Program-made: the position numbers and the translations under genes
Notes under the pieces: generated by a model
What the model saw: the letters and a program-made list of their open reading frames with translations, nothing else
The model's database searches: none
Told to the model about the DNA's origin: nothing
Shown here: in pieces, positions 49,660 to 58,552 of the stretch
Position numbering within the stretch: position 1 is the first letter of the stretch
Layout of the letters: each line of letters opens with the position of its first letter
Origin: Agrococcus sp. Marseille-P2731
Lineage (GTDB): Bacteria; Actinomycetota; Actinomycetes; Actinomycetales; Microbacteriaceae
Length of the DNA: 64,000 nt
Direction of reading: 5' to 3'
Assembly: GCF_900117395.1 (NCBI RefSeq)
Contig: NZ_FPEG01000002.1
Coordinates: 310,001-374,000, forward strand

Positions 49660-50388
49660 TCAGCGCGGCGGCTTCGGGAGGGCCCGCACACCCGCGAGGC
49701 CCCACTTGGTGACGGCGCCGAGGGTGCCGAGCTCCTCGAGCACGCGCATCTTCGAGCTGCCGACGGCGCGCTCGATGAAGCCGATGGGCACCTCCGCGAT
49801 CGTGCCGCCCGCCTGCGCGACGCGCACGGCCAGGGCGATCTGGAAGGCGTACGCGTCGACCTGGATCGCATCGAGGTCGAGCTGCTCGAGGATGCGGGTG
49901 CGATACACCCGCAGGCTGCTCGTGAGGTCCTTCACCCCCGTCGAGAGCATCGCGCGCGCGTACGCGTTGCCGATCTGCGCCGCCCAGCGGCGCCTGATGC
50001 CCATGTTGCGCACGTCGCTGCCCTCGACGAAGCGCGAGCCGATCACGAGATCGACGCCGGACTGCGACAGGGCGAGCAGCTCCGGCAGGCCGTCGGCGTC
50101 GTAGGAGCCGTCGGCGTCGGTCACGACGACCCGCGTCGCACCGCGCGACATCGCGAAGCGCATCCCTTCGATGACGGCGGAGCGGTACCCGCGTGCGGTG
50201 CGGTGGATGACGAGCGTGCCGGCGTCGGCCTTCGCGAGCCGGTCGGCGAGCTCGCCGGTGCCGTCAGGGCTGCCGTCGTCGATGATCACGAGCTCTGCGT
50301 GCGGCACCGACTGCCGCAGGCGGCCCACCGTGCGCTCGAGCACCTCGACCTCGTTGTAGGTCGGCACGACGATCATCACGTCAGGCAT
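49660..50388 (-). CDS. Polyprenol monophosphomannose synthase (GT2)
   Basis: 242 aa. GT2 fold with IVVPTYNEVEVLERTV, IDDGSPDGTGELAD, VVTDADGSYDADGLPELL (DAD metal motif) and SLRVYRTRILEQL, the Dpm1/Ppm1 type, transferring mannose from GDP-mannose to a polyprenyl phosphate. It overlaps lnt by 8 bp. In mycobacteria the two activities are one chain (Ppm1), so this pair is the split version. The product supplies mannose for lipoglycans and protein mannosylation. Confidence 0.9.
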   Translation of the reverse strand: MPDVMIVVPTYNEVEVLERTVGRLRQSVPHAELVIIDDGSPDGTGELADRLAKADAGTLVIHRTARGYRSAVIEGMRFAMSRGATRVVVTDADGSYDADGLPELLALSQSGVDLVIGSRFVEGSDVRNMGIRRRWAAQIGNAYARAMLSTGVKDLTSSLRVYRTRILEQLDLDAIQVDAYAFQIALAVRVAQAGGTIAEVPIGFIERAVGSSKMRVLEELGTLGAVTKWGLAGVRALPKPPR

Positions 50389-51979
50389 CCGCTCTCCTTC
50401 GCTCCAGTGCGTTCACGACCCCGAGGCCGGCGAGCGCGAGAGCGCCGCCGAGGCACAGCGCCCAGTCGATCCATGCTCCCAGACGGATGCCGGGGGTCAC
50501 GGTCGTCGACAGCGGCAGCTCCTCGAGCATCGTCCCTGGAGCGTACTGCGGCAGCCGATCGATCATGGTGCCGTCGGGTGCGACCATCGCGCTCGTGCCG
50601 ACCGTGGAGATGTTGACGACCGCGCGTCCGGCCTCGACCGCCCGCAGCTGCGCGATGGCGAGCTGCTGCACGTTCTCCGCAGAGCCCTCGCCGAAGTCGG
50701 CGTTGTTCGTCGGCGCCAGGATGATCTCGGCCCCGTGCTCCAGCACCATCTCCCGCGCGAGGTAGTCGTCGATGATGTCGAAGCAGATGGCGAGGCCCGC
50801 GACCGTGCCCGCGACGTCGAAGGCGTTGGCGCTCGAGGGATCGATCGAGAAGTCGCGCGGGATGAGCTCGAGGAAGCCGAGCGCGTCGAGGATGGGCGCG
50901 AAGAGCTCGCGCTGCGGGAGGTACTCGGCGAACGGCACGGGATGCCGCTTGCGATACTCCGCGACCGCCCCCTCACCCGCCTCCACCTGCAGCAGCGCGT
51001 TGTAGGCGTCGTCACCGTCGCGGGTGACGGTGCCGACGACGAGCGGCGCGCCGAGCTCGGTCGTGACGCGGTCGAGCGCGGCGATCGTGGACGCCGTCTC
51101 GTCGGCGTAGAACTCCCCCGCGTTCTCGGGCCACACCAGCAGGTCGAGCTCCTCGCCCGACAGCTCGCGCGTCGCGTCGATGTGCTGCTGGAGGATCTCG
51201 CCAGGGATGCGCGGCGCGAGCAGGCCCGCCTCGCTGTCGCCCTGCACGGCACCGACGCGGATGCTGCCGGTCTGCTGCACGGGGAACGCCGGGATCGCGA
51301 CGAGGGCGATGAGGGCGAGCGCGCCGATGGTCAGCCTGCGCCGCAGCATCGTGCGGTGGTGCAGGACGAGCTGCGCGACGAGCGCTGACGTGACGGCGAG
51401 CAGGAACGTCAGGCCCGAGAAGCCCACCCAGCTCGTGGTGTCGGCCAGCGGGCTCGACGCCTGCGAGTGCGCGAGCCGCCCCCATGCGAACCCTCCCCAC
51501 GGCACCGACGACGACAGCGACTCGCGCAGCGTCCAGAGCGCGCCGAGCAGCAGCGGCAGCAGCAGGAAGGCGCCGAGTGGCCCCGGCGTCCGCGGTTCGC
51601 CCCAGCGCCAGCCGAGTGCGATCGCCATGCCGCCGAGGCCCCACCAGATCGCCATCCAGACCGTCAGCGCGATGAGCGGCACCGGACCGAGGTAGACGGT
51701 GATCCACTGGATGTGGACGAGGAAGAAGACGAGCCCGGTGGTGAAGCCGAGCGCGAAGGACGCACCGAGCGAGCGCCCGCGGAGCGCCAGCATCGCCAGC
51801 GCGACGCCCGGCACGACGAGCGCCCACCAGTCGAAGGGCTGGAAGGCGAACGGCAGGATCGCGCCGGCCAGGATCGCCGCGCCCCACGCGTACGGGCTCG
51901 GCAGCGGCCCGCGCGCACGCGTGCGCCGCGCGCGCGGCTGGATCCCGGCCCCGCTGATGGGGTTGCTCCGCAGCGTCAC
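50381..51979 (-). CDS. lnt: Apolipoprotein N-acyltransferase
   Basis: 532 aa. Amino half with about six membrane helices (FQPFDWWALVVPGVALAMLAL, LALGFTTGLVFFLVHIQWIT), then a nitrilase-like domain outside the membrane: Glu in LLVWPENAGEFY, Lys in YRKRHPVPFAEYLP, Cys in GLAICFDIIDD. It N-acylates the lipoprotein amino terminus. A last helix (IRLGAWIDWALCLGGALALAGLGVV) lies at the end. GTG 51979 start. Ppm follows with an 8-bp overlap. Confidence 0.9.
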   Translation of the reverse strand: MTLRSNPISGAGIQPRARRTRARGPLPSPYAWGAAILAGAILPFAFQPFDWWALVVPGVALAMLALRGRSLGASFALGFTTGLVFFLVHIQWITVYLGPVPLIALTVWMAIWWGLGGMAIALGWRWGEPRTPGPLGAFLLLPLLLGALWTLRESLSSSVPWGGFAWGRLAHSQASSPLADTTSWVGFSGLTFLLAVTSALVAQLVLHHRTMLRRRLTIGALALIALVAIPAFPVQQTGSIRVGAVQGDSEAGLLAPRIPGEILQQHIDATRELSGEELDLLVWPENAGEFYADETASTIAALDRVTTELGAPLVVGTVTRDGDDAYNALLQVEAGEGAVAEYRKRHPVPFAEYLPQRELFAPILDALGFLELIPRDFSIDPSSANAFDVAGTVAGLAICFDIIDDYLAREMVLEHGAEIILAPTNNADFGEGSAENVQQLAIAQLRAVEAGRAVVNISTVGTSAMVAPDGTMIDRLPQYAPGTMLEELPLSTTVTPGIRLGAWIDWALCLGGALALAGLGVVNALERRRADA

Positions 51980-52037
51980 CGCGCGAGCCTGCTCGCCGAG
52001 CGCTCGCCGACATGACGGGGGCAGGATGCGCAGCGCA

Positions 52038-54476
52038 TCACAGCGCGGACCCCGATGCCTCGATCACGCCGCGGCGGATCGCCGCGACCGCATCGCGAGC
52101 CGTGCGCGAGAGGCGCTTCGGCGCGACGTGCTCGATCTGCTCGAGCACGTCGATCGTCTGCTTGGTCCACCGCACGAAGTCGCCGGCCGCGAGCTCGGTG
52201 TCGCGCAGCACGCCCTCGAGCGGGTAGCCGCGAGCCCAGCGGTGCATCGCGAGCGTGAGCCCCGTCTGGGGAGGCTCCGAGCCGGGGAGACCGTGCGCGC
52301 GCTCGAGGTCGTCGAGCCGCGCCCAGAGCGCATGGGTGACGTCGAGCGCGTCGAGGAACGCGCCCTTCGGCAGCATCCGCTCCGGCAGCATGCCGTCGTC
52401 GCGGCGGCCCTCGAACACGAGCGCGCACGCGAGCGCCGCGAGCCCGGCTGCGTCGAGCCCGCTCCACAGGCCGTTCCGGATGCTCTCGGCGACCAGCAGG
52501 TCGCGCTCGCCGTAGATGCGGCGCAGCACGTCTCCCGCTGGCGCGATCTTCGCGCCCGCGGCGCCGTCCTCCACGTAGCGCAGCTCGCGCAGGATCTCGG
52601 TGATGCGGTCGAAGCGCTCCGCGACGGCGCCCGTGCGACGCGCGATCTGGCGCTCGGCCTTCTCGACGTCGCGGTGCAGGCGCCAGTACCGCTCGCCCCA
52701 GCGGGCGTGCGACTCGCGCTCGGGGCACGCGTGGCACGGGTGCTGTCGCATCGTCGCGCGCACCGACTTCAGCTGCTTCTGGATGCGGTCGTGCTCGCCG
52801 TGGCTGAGACCGGGGCGCTGCGCGTCGCGCTCGAGGTCGGTCAGCTCGCGGCGCAGGCGCGCGTACTCCGAGAAGTCACCGAGGTGGCACGACATCGACT
52901 CGGCGTAGCCCGCGAGGCTCGCCCGCTGGTCGACGACCTTCCGCGCGAGCTGCACGACCGAGCGGTCGGCCTGGAACTGCGCGAACGAGGTCTCGAGCAC
53001 CTCGCGGGTCCCCGGCACGCCGAGCCGGTCGATGAGGTTCACCGCCATGTTGTAGGTCGGCGAGAAGCTCGAGTGCAGCGGATAGGTGCGGCGCGAGGCG
53101 AGCGAGGCGACCTCCACCGGCTGCAGCTTGCCGCTCCAGATCACCACGGCATGGCCCTCGGTGTCGATGCCGCGGCGACCGGCACGACCGGTCAGCTGCG
53201 TGTACTCCCCCGGCGTGATGCGCACGCGCGCCTCGCCGTTGAACTTCTCGAGCTGCTCGAGCACGACGGTGCGGGCGGGCATGTTGATGCCGAGCGAGAG
53301 CGTCTCGGTCGCGAACACCACCTTCAGCAGGCGGGCGCGGAAGAGCTCCTCGACGACCTCCTTGAACACCGGCAGCATGCCGGCGTGGTGCGCGGCCACC
53401 CCGCGCTCGAGACCGTCGATCCACTCGAAGTAGCCCAATACGCCCAGGTCGGCGTCGTCGAGCAGCCGCGTGCGCTCGTCCACGATCGCGCGGATCTCGG
53501 CGCGGTCCTCCGGCGAGGTGAGGCGCACCCCGCCGTCCACGACCTGCCTGACGGCCGCGTCGCATCCGGCCCTGGAGAAGATGAAGTCGATCGCCGGCAG
53601 CATCTCGCGCTCGTCCAGCTGCTCGATGAGCGCGACCCGGTCGACGCGCTGCGGGCCGCCACCGCGCCATGGCTGCCCGTCGCGCTGCCCGCCACGGCGC
53701 TGTCCGCCGCGCTGAGGCCCGCCTCGCGAGCGGTGCCGGTTGTGCCCGCCGCGGTCGCGGTGCCCGTGCGAGGCGGAGTCGGCGAGGTCGGTGCCGCGCG
53801 CGAGCTCTTGCAGCTCACGGCTCGGCCTGTGCGTCTCCTCGCCCTTCTTCGAGTCGAAGAGGTCGACGAAGCGGCCGCGGATGTGCACGTGGGCGTCGAG
53901 CGGCACGGGTCGGTGCTCGGAGACGATCACGCGCGTGTCGCCGCGCACGGCGTCGAGCCAGGCGCCGAACTCCTCGGCGTTCGAGACCGTGGCGGAGAGC
54001 GACACCATGCGCACGTGGCGCGGCAGGTGGATGATGACCTCCTCCCACACCGCGCCCCGGAACCGGTCCGCGAGGTAGTGCACCTCATCCATCACCACGT
54101 ACTCGAGCTGCGTGAGGTCGCGCCCCTCGTAGAGCATGTTGCGCAGCACCTCGGTGGTCATCACCACGATGCGCGCGTCGCCGTTGATGCTCGTGTCGCC
54201 GGTGAGCAGGCCGACGGATGCGCTGCCGTAGACCTCGGTGAGCTCGCGATGCTTCTGGTTCGACAGCGCCTTCATGGGCGTCGTGTAGAAGACGCGGCCC
54301 GTCGGGGCAGACATGGTGAGGTGGATGGCGAACTCGGCCACCACCGTCTTGCCGGCACCGGTCGGGGCAGCCACGAGCACGCTCGAGCCGTCCTCGATCG
54401 CCTCGCACGCCTCCCGCTGGAAGGGGTCGAGGCCGAAGGGCATCGCCTTCGCGAACGCCTCGGTGGCGATGGTCAT
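52038..54476 (-). CDS. DEAD/DEAH-box RNA helicase, HelY-like
   Basis: 812 aa. Mtr4/Ski2-like: APTGAGKTVVAEFA (motif I), MDEVHYLADRFRG (DEVH), SLSATVSNAEEFG, HHAGMLPVFKEVVEELF, ATETLSLGINMPA and TGRAGRRGIDTEG (motif VI). A Gly/Arg-rich insert (about 240-285, RGGHNRHRSRGG) sits in the region between domains and may bind RNA. The C-terminal part has the DSHCT-like helical fold with HPCHACPERESHARW. It follows tatC by 13 bp, the usual actinobacterial order. ATG 54476 is the family-like start; ATG 54509 is possible. Confidence 0.9.
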   Translation of the reverse strand: MTIATEAFAKAMPFGLDPFQREACEAIEDGSSVLVAAPTGAGKTVVAEFAIHLTMSAPTGRVFYTTPMKALSNQKHRELTEVYGSASVGLLTGDTSINGDARIVVMTTEVLRNMLYEGRDLTQLEYVVMDEVHYLADRFRGAVWEEVIIHLPRHVRMVSLSATVSNAEEFGAWLDAVRGDTRVIVSEHRPVPLDAHVHIRGRFVDLFDSKKGEETHRPSRELQELARGTDLADSASHGHRDRGGHNRHRSRGGPQRGGQRRGGQRDGQPWRGGGPQRVDRVALIEQLDEREMLPAIDFIFSRAGCDAAVRQVVDGGVRLTSPEDRAEIRAIVDERTRLLDDADLGVLGYFEWIDGLERGVAAHHAGMLPVFKEVVEELFRARLLKVVFATETLSLGINMPARTVVLEQLEKFNGEARVRITPGEYTQLTGRAGRRGIDTEGHAVVIWSGKLQPVEVASLASRRTYPLHSSFSPTYNMAVNLIDRLGVPGTREVLETSFAQFQADRSVVQLARKVVDQRASLAGYAESMSCHLGDFSEYARLRRELTDLERDAQRPGLSHGEHDRIQKQLKSVRATMRQHPCHACPERESHARWGERYWRLHRDVEKAERQIARRTGAVAERFDRITEILRELRYVEDGAAGAKIAPAGDVLRRIYGERDLLVAESIRNGLWSGLDAAGLAALACALVFEGRRDDGMLPERMLPKGAFLDALDVTHALWARLDDLERAHGLPGSEPPQTGLTLAMHRWARGYPLEGVLRDTELAAGDFVRWTKQTIDVLEQIEHVAPKRLSRTARDAVAAIRRGVIEASGSAL

Positions 54477-54489
54477 GACCGCGCCGTCC

Positions 54490-55290
54490 TCATGCGTCCA
54501 TCCTTGCATCCGCCTTGGCAGCGCGCTTCGCCCTGCGGCGGTCGACGAGCAGCGCGATGCCCGCGGCGGCGAAGTACAGCACCACCATCGGCACGGCGAT
54601 GACGAACATGCTCAGCACTTCTCCCGCCGGCGTCACGAAGGCGCCGAAGAGCGTGGCCGTCAGCACCGCCCACCGCCATCCCCTGAGGATGCTCCGGCCG
54701 GAGACGACGCCCGCGAGGTTCAGGAAGACGACCACCACCGGCAGCACGTAGGCGACGCCGACGGCGAAGACCAGCTTGAGCGAGAAGTCCCAGTAGTCGG
54801 TCGCGCCGAGGAAGGCGGTGAAGCCCTCGGGCGCGAAGCCGACGAAGAGCCGGATGATGCGCGGCAGCACGAACCAACCCGTGGCGCAGCCGATGACGAA
54901 CAGCGGCACGGCGGCGCCGACGAAGCCGAACACGTAGCGGCGCTCGATCGTGCGCAGCGCCGGCACCACGAACGCCAGCAGCTGCCAGATCCAGATGGGA
55001 CTGGCGATGATGAGCCCGAGCAGGAAGCCGATGCGCATCTGCAGGTCGAACGACTGCGTGATGTTCGTGATATTGAGCTCGACGTCGAGGCCCGAGGCCT
55101 GCAGATCGAGCAGTGGCGCGCTCAAGAGCTTGAGCAGGGGTGCTGCCAGGAAGAAGCCGCCGATCGCTGCAGCGAGGATGGCGGCGCCGGAGATGTAGAA
55201 GCGGCGCTTGAACTCGCGCAGGTGCTCCGTCAGCCGCATCCGGGCCTCTGGACTCCGCTTCCGGTCGGCCGTGCGCCCGTCGCGGGCCAT
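54490..55290 (-). CDS. tatC: Sec-independent protein translocase TatC
   Basis: 266 aa with six membrane helices. The opening MRLTEHLREFKRRFY (conserved E) and FVGFAPEGFTAFLG motif are typical; VLMAVAVVPMVVLYFAAAGIALLVDRRR-type end followed by a basic tail. It is the receptor for twin-arginine precursors. Start gap to tatA is 3 bp. Confidence 0.95.
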   Translation of the reverse strand: MARDGRTADRKRSPEARMRLTEHLREFKRRFYISGAAILAAAIGGFFLAAPLLKLLSAPLLDLQASGLDVELNITNITQSFDLQMRIGFLLGLIIASPIWIWQLLAFVVPALRTIERRYVFGFVGAAVPLFVIGCATGWFVLPRIIRLFVGFAPEGFTAFLGATDYWDFSLKLVFAVGVAYVLPVVVVFLNLAGVVSGRSILRGWRWAVLTATLFGAFVTPAGEVLSMFVIAVPMVVLYFAAAGIALLVDRRRAKRAAKADARMDA

Positions 55291-55293
55291 CGG

Positions 55294-55494
55294 CTACTTC
55301 CGGTCGGTGCTGGAGGCCGTGTCGTCGGCGGTCGGGTCCTCCGAGCTGCCGTTCTTGACTTCCTTCTTCAGGATGTTGACCGACTGGCCGACGCTCCGCG
55401 CGAGCGCGGGCAGCTTGGCAGCGCCGAAGACCAGGATGACGATGATGAGGATGATCCACCAATGCGATGCCGCATTGCTAAAGAAACCACCCAT
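55294..55494 (-). CDS. tatA: Sec-independent translocase subunit TatA
   Basis: 66 aa. One membrane helix (WWIILIIVILVFGAAKLPALA), then the short amphipathic helix and an acidic, Ser-rich tail. The FGAAKLP hinge is diagnostic. It builds the protein-conducting assembly with TatC. Its promoter appears to be TAGGAT at 55528-55533. Confidence 0.95.
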   Translation of the reverse strand: MGGFFSNAASHWWIILIIVILVFGAAKLPALARSVGQSVNILKKEVKNGSSEDPTADDTASSTDRK

Positions 55495-55527
55495 GTTCGC
55501 CCCTCACCCAAGTCTCGGTCGTCACCC

Positions 55528-55533
55528 ATCCTA
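55528..55533 (-). promoter_or_regulatory. -10 hexamer TAGGAT for tatA-tatC-helY
   Basis: Minus-strand TAGGAT in the 64-bp gap between pafC and tatA. Leader about 27 nt with GAGGGG before ATG 55494. Confidence 0.45.
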
Positions 55534-55558
55534 TCGTGCCGAGCGCTCGGCGGCTCCG

Positions 55559-56512
55559 TCAGGCGTGCGGTGACCGCGCCTCATCGCCAGCAGCCTGCGC
55601 GAGCGCCTCGACGGCGAAGCGGTGCATCGCCTGACGCAGGCTCTCCGGCGCGACGATCTCGGCGTCTCCGCCGCATCCGGCGACGGCGCGCAGCACGCTC
55701 GCCTCGCTCCACACCTCGATGTCGAGCCGCACGCGGTCGCCCGACACCGAGACCGGGTCGGAGGTGGCGTAGTCGGCGAGCATCGCTGCCGCGGCCCGTG
55801 TCGCCACGATCTGCGCCGTGCCCGACACCGCGCGCTCGTGCGCGGGCAGCGCATCCGGCCACGCGTCGTGGGTCGCCTCGATGGCCTCGATGCGGTCGAG
55901 CCGGAAGGTGCGCATGCCCTGCCGGTCGAGGTCGGCCGCCTCGACGAAGACCTGGCCCTCGTGGAGGTCGAGCTTGATCGGGGCGATGCGGCGGCGCTGC
56001 GAGCCCTCGTCGGGCTTGCGGTAGTCGAGCGCCAGCACCGTGCGATCGCGGATGGCGTCGCGGATGCGCTGCGCCGCCAGCGGCACCGCGAGCGTCTCGA
56101 CCGCGACGGTCGCGGCGCCCTGCGAGGCCGCGCGCCGCAGCTTCTCGCGCAGGGCGGCGACGCGCCCGGGCGCGGCATCGGTGTAGCCGGCGACGAGCGA
56201 GAGGCCGGCGATGAGCGCGCTCGCCTCGCGCGGCGAGAGGCGGACGGTCTCGTCCTCGAACGCCGGCCGCAGCGTCACCGAGATGGTGTCGTGCTCCTCG
56301 AAGGCGTCGAAGTCGATGTCGAAGCGGATGAAGTCGCCGGCGCCGTCCGGGACGCCCGACATGAACACGCGGGAGACGGCTTCGCGGATCCGCTGCTCCG
56401 GGACGCCGAAGTGCGCCGCCGCCTCGCGGACGGTGACGGAGCCGGAGGCGGCCACGTACTGGATGAGCGAGAGCAGCAGTCCGATGCCGCGCTCTGCACG
56501 ACCGAGGCTCAT
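55559..56512 (-). CDS. pafC: PafC, WYL-domain transcription factor subunit
   Basis: 317 aa. Winged helix at about 1-60 (LLSLIQYVAASGSVTVREAAAHFGVPEQRIREAVSRV), then the WYL domain (LALDYRKPDEGSQRRRIAPIKLDLHEGQVFVEAADLDRQGMRTFRLDRI) and the WCX end. With PafB it activates the mycobacterial DNA-damage response genes that do not depend on LexA. Its ATG overlaps pafB by 4 nt (ATGA). Confidence 0.9.
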   Translation of the reverse strand: MSLGRAERGIGLLLSLIQYVAASGSVTVREAAAHFGVPEQRIREAVSRVFMSGVPDGAGDFIRFDIDFDAFEEHDTISVTLRPAFEDETVRLSPREASALIAGLSLVAGYTDAAPGRVAALREKLRRAASQGAATVAVETLAVPLAAQRIRDAIRDRTVLALDYRKPDEGSQRRRIAPIKLDLHEGQVFVEAADLDRQGMRTFRLDRIEAIEATHDAWPDALPAHERAVSGTAQIVATRAAAAMLADYATSDPVSVSGDRVRLDIEVWSEASVLRAVAGCGGDAEIVAPESLRQAMHRFAVEALAQAAGDEARSPHA

Positions 56513-57543
56513 GCTGTGCTCCCCCGCTCGGCTGCGGCAGCGCGCTCGTCGGTGTCGGCGTGCGCGTCGCGGATGCGCTCGAGCCGCTGGCGCACGAGCT
56601 CGCGCTGCTCGGCCGGCCAGACGACGGCGACGTCGCTCCCGAAGCCGGTGAGCTCGTCGGCGATCAGGTGCCGATCGGCGTGGTGGACGACGAGCAGGCC
56701 CTCATCCTCGACGGTGTCGCGGCGGTGGCGCAGGCGGATGTCGGCATCGCTGCCCGGCACGGCGTGCACGCCGACGCACGCGCTCGCCCAGATCTCCTCG
56801 AGCTTGGCGAGCGCAGACTCCGCCGCGTCGGCCGGTGCCTCGAACGGCTGCTTCGCGGCCCGGTCGCGCACGGGCGAGGTGATGCGCTGCATCAGGAACG
56901 TGCGCGCGTCCTCGGCGCCGAGATCGAGGCCGACGAGCAGCCAGCGCCCGCGGAACAGCAAGGTCGCCCACGGCTGCACCGTGCGCAGCCGCGGTGCGCG
57001 CTCGCCGGGCTTCAGGTAGTCGAAGACGACCTCGCGGCGGCGGTCGGCAGCGCGCTTCAGCGCCTGGAAGGCGCTCTCGCGCGGCCGCTGACGGGCCTGC
57101 AGCACGGCCGCGGTGCGTCCCGGCGTGCGCTCGAGCGGCAGCCCGCCGCGGAACTCGGGGTCGGCGCGCAGCTTGAGCGCTGCACGCTGCGCCTCCTCGG
57201 TGAGGCCGCCCTCGTGCCAGACGCGCAGCGCCAGGTCGAGCAGGTCGCGCTCCTCGGCGTCGAACTGCAGCTCCGCCGGGTCTCCGAGCACGCCGTCGAG
57301 CACGCGGTAGCGCGCCTCCTGGTTGCTGTCGTCCCCCGGTGGCTGCACGACGTCGATGACGATGCCGTGCTCGCGCAGTGCATCCTTGTCGCGCTCGAAC
57401 ATGCGCTCCAGCGCATCGCCGTGCGGCTGGCCCTGGTAGCCGGCGACGCGCGCGAAGAGCTCCTGCTTCGTGAAGCCGACGCCCGTGTCCACGAGCGCGA
57501 GGAGCAGCGAGAACTGCCGCTCCTCGGCCTCGATGCGGGTCAT
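56509..57543 (-). CDS. pafB: PafB, WYL-domain transcription factor subunit
   Basis: 344 aa. Winged helix (LLALVDTGVGFTKQELFARVAGYQGQP, ALERMFERDKDALREHGI), WYL domain (VVFDYLKPGERAPRLRTVQPWATLLFRGRWLLVGLDLGAEDARTFLMQRI) and a WCX-like end. Partner of PafC. ATG 57543 shares a base with the TGA of the FKBP gene. Confidence 0.9.
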   Translation of the reverse strand: MTRIEAEERQFSLLLALVDTGVGFTKQELFARVAGYQGQPHGDALERMFERDKDALREHGIVIDVVQPPGDDSNQEARYRVLDGVLGDPAELQFDAEERDLLDLALRVWHEGGLTEEAQRAALKLRADPEFRGGLPLERTPGRTAAVLQARQRPRESAFQALKRAADRRREVVFDYLKPGERAPRLRTVQPWATLLFRGRWLLVGLDLGAEDARTFLMQRITSPVRDRAAKQPFEAPADAAESALAKLEEIWASACVGVHAVPGSDADIRLRHRRDTVEDEGLLVVHHADRHLIADELTGFGSDVAVVWPAEQRELVRQRLERIRDAHADTDERAAAAERGSTA

Positions 57544-58523
57544 CAGCCGGCGGTGGGCTCGAGCGGTGCGAGGATGTCGATGACGAACAGCAGGTGCTCG
57601 CCCTCGCCGATCGACGCGGGGCGCGTCGCCGGGTCGCTGTAGCCGAGCTCCTCCGGGATCGAGACGACGACCTGGCTGCCGATCGGCTGCCCGACGACCG
57701 CGTCCACGAAGCCGGGGATGAGGTTGGCGTCGTCGATCGTCATGGCCGTGGGGGTGCCGCGCTCCCACGAGGAGTCGAAGACCTCCTCCGTCTCCCAGAT
57801 GATCCCGGTGTAGTGCACCAGCACGCTGTCGCCCTCGGCGACCTCATCGCCCGTGCCCTGGATGCTCTGCATGACGGTGAGCTCCGCGGGAGCGGGGCCG
57901 CCGGGGAACGTGACGCCGGGAGTGCCGTCGGTCGCGAGGGTGATGGCGGGCATGCCCTGCTGACCGGGGCGGGCGTTGCCCTCGGCGCGGCCCGGGTGCA
58001 CCGCGGTCACCTCGAGCACGACGACCGCGGTGTCGGCGGGTGCGATGTCCATCTCTGCAGAGGTCGCACCGGCGCCGAAGAGCTCCTCGATGGTCGTCGT
58101 CAGCACCACGCTCGAGCCCGGCGCCGCGCAGGAGACGGCCTGGCTGAGCGTCGTGTCGCCGCCCGCCGAGAGCCGCAGCGGCTCGGCCGCGGGTGCCATC
58201 GCGTCAGCGGACTGGTAGGAGCTGGTGATCTCGGTGCCCGTCTTGCCCGAGTACACGACGTACTGCGCGTCGACGACACCGCCGGCCTCCACGCGCGCGC
58301 CCTCGCCACCGGAGTGCGAGACCTGGTTGCCGGCGCTCACGAGCGGGAGGTCGAACTCGACCGTGGGCGCGCCCTCCCCGCGCTCGACCTGCACCTGGTT
58401 GGACGCACTGCCCGGCTCCAGCGCAGGCTCGCAGCCGTCGAGGCTGCTCGCGGGTGCTCCGCAGGCGGTGAGGCCGGCAGCTGCGACGAGCAGCGCGGCG
58501 ATCGAGAGAGGGCGTGTGCGCAC
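57543..58523 (-). CDS. FKBP-type peptidyl-prolyl isomerase lipoprotein
   Basis: 326 aa. Lipobox LTAC near residue 22. The carboxyl FKBP domain (about 215-320: VMQSIQGTGDEVAEGDSVLVHYTGIIWETEEVFDSSWERG, IPGFVDAVVGQPIGSQVVVSIP, HLLFVIDIL) is complete. A first FKBP-like domain (about 60-185: VVDAQYVVYSGKTGTEITSSY) has lost most active-site residues. It is the usual neighbour of pafB. GTG 58523 has GAAAGG 8 nt upstream. Confidence 0.9.
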   Translation of the reverse strand: MRTRPLSIAALLVAAAGLTACGAPASSLDGCEPALEPGSASNQVQVERGEGAPTVEFDLPLVSAGNQVSHSGGEGARVEAGGVVDAQYVVYSGKTGTEITSSYQSADAMAPAAEPLRLSAGGDTTLSQAVSCAAPGSSVVLTTTIEELFGAGATSAEMDIAPADTAVVVLEVTAVHPGRAEGNARPGQQGMPAITLATDGTPGVTFPGGPAPAELTVMQSIQGTGDEVAEGDSVLVHYTGIIWETEEVFDSSWERGTPTAMTIDDANLIPGFVDAVVGQPIGSQVVVSIPEELGYSDPATRPASIGEGEHLLFVIDILAPLEPTAG

Positions 58524-58552
58524 AGCGATGCCTTTCGAGGTCGGGGACTGGC

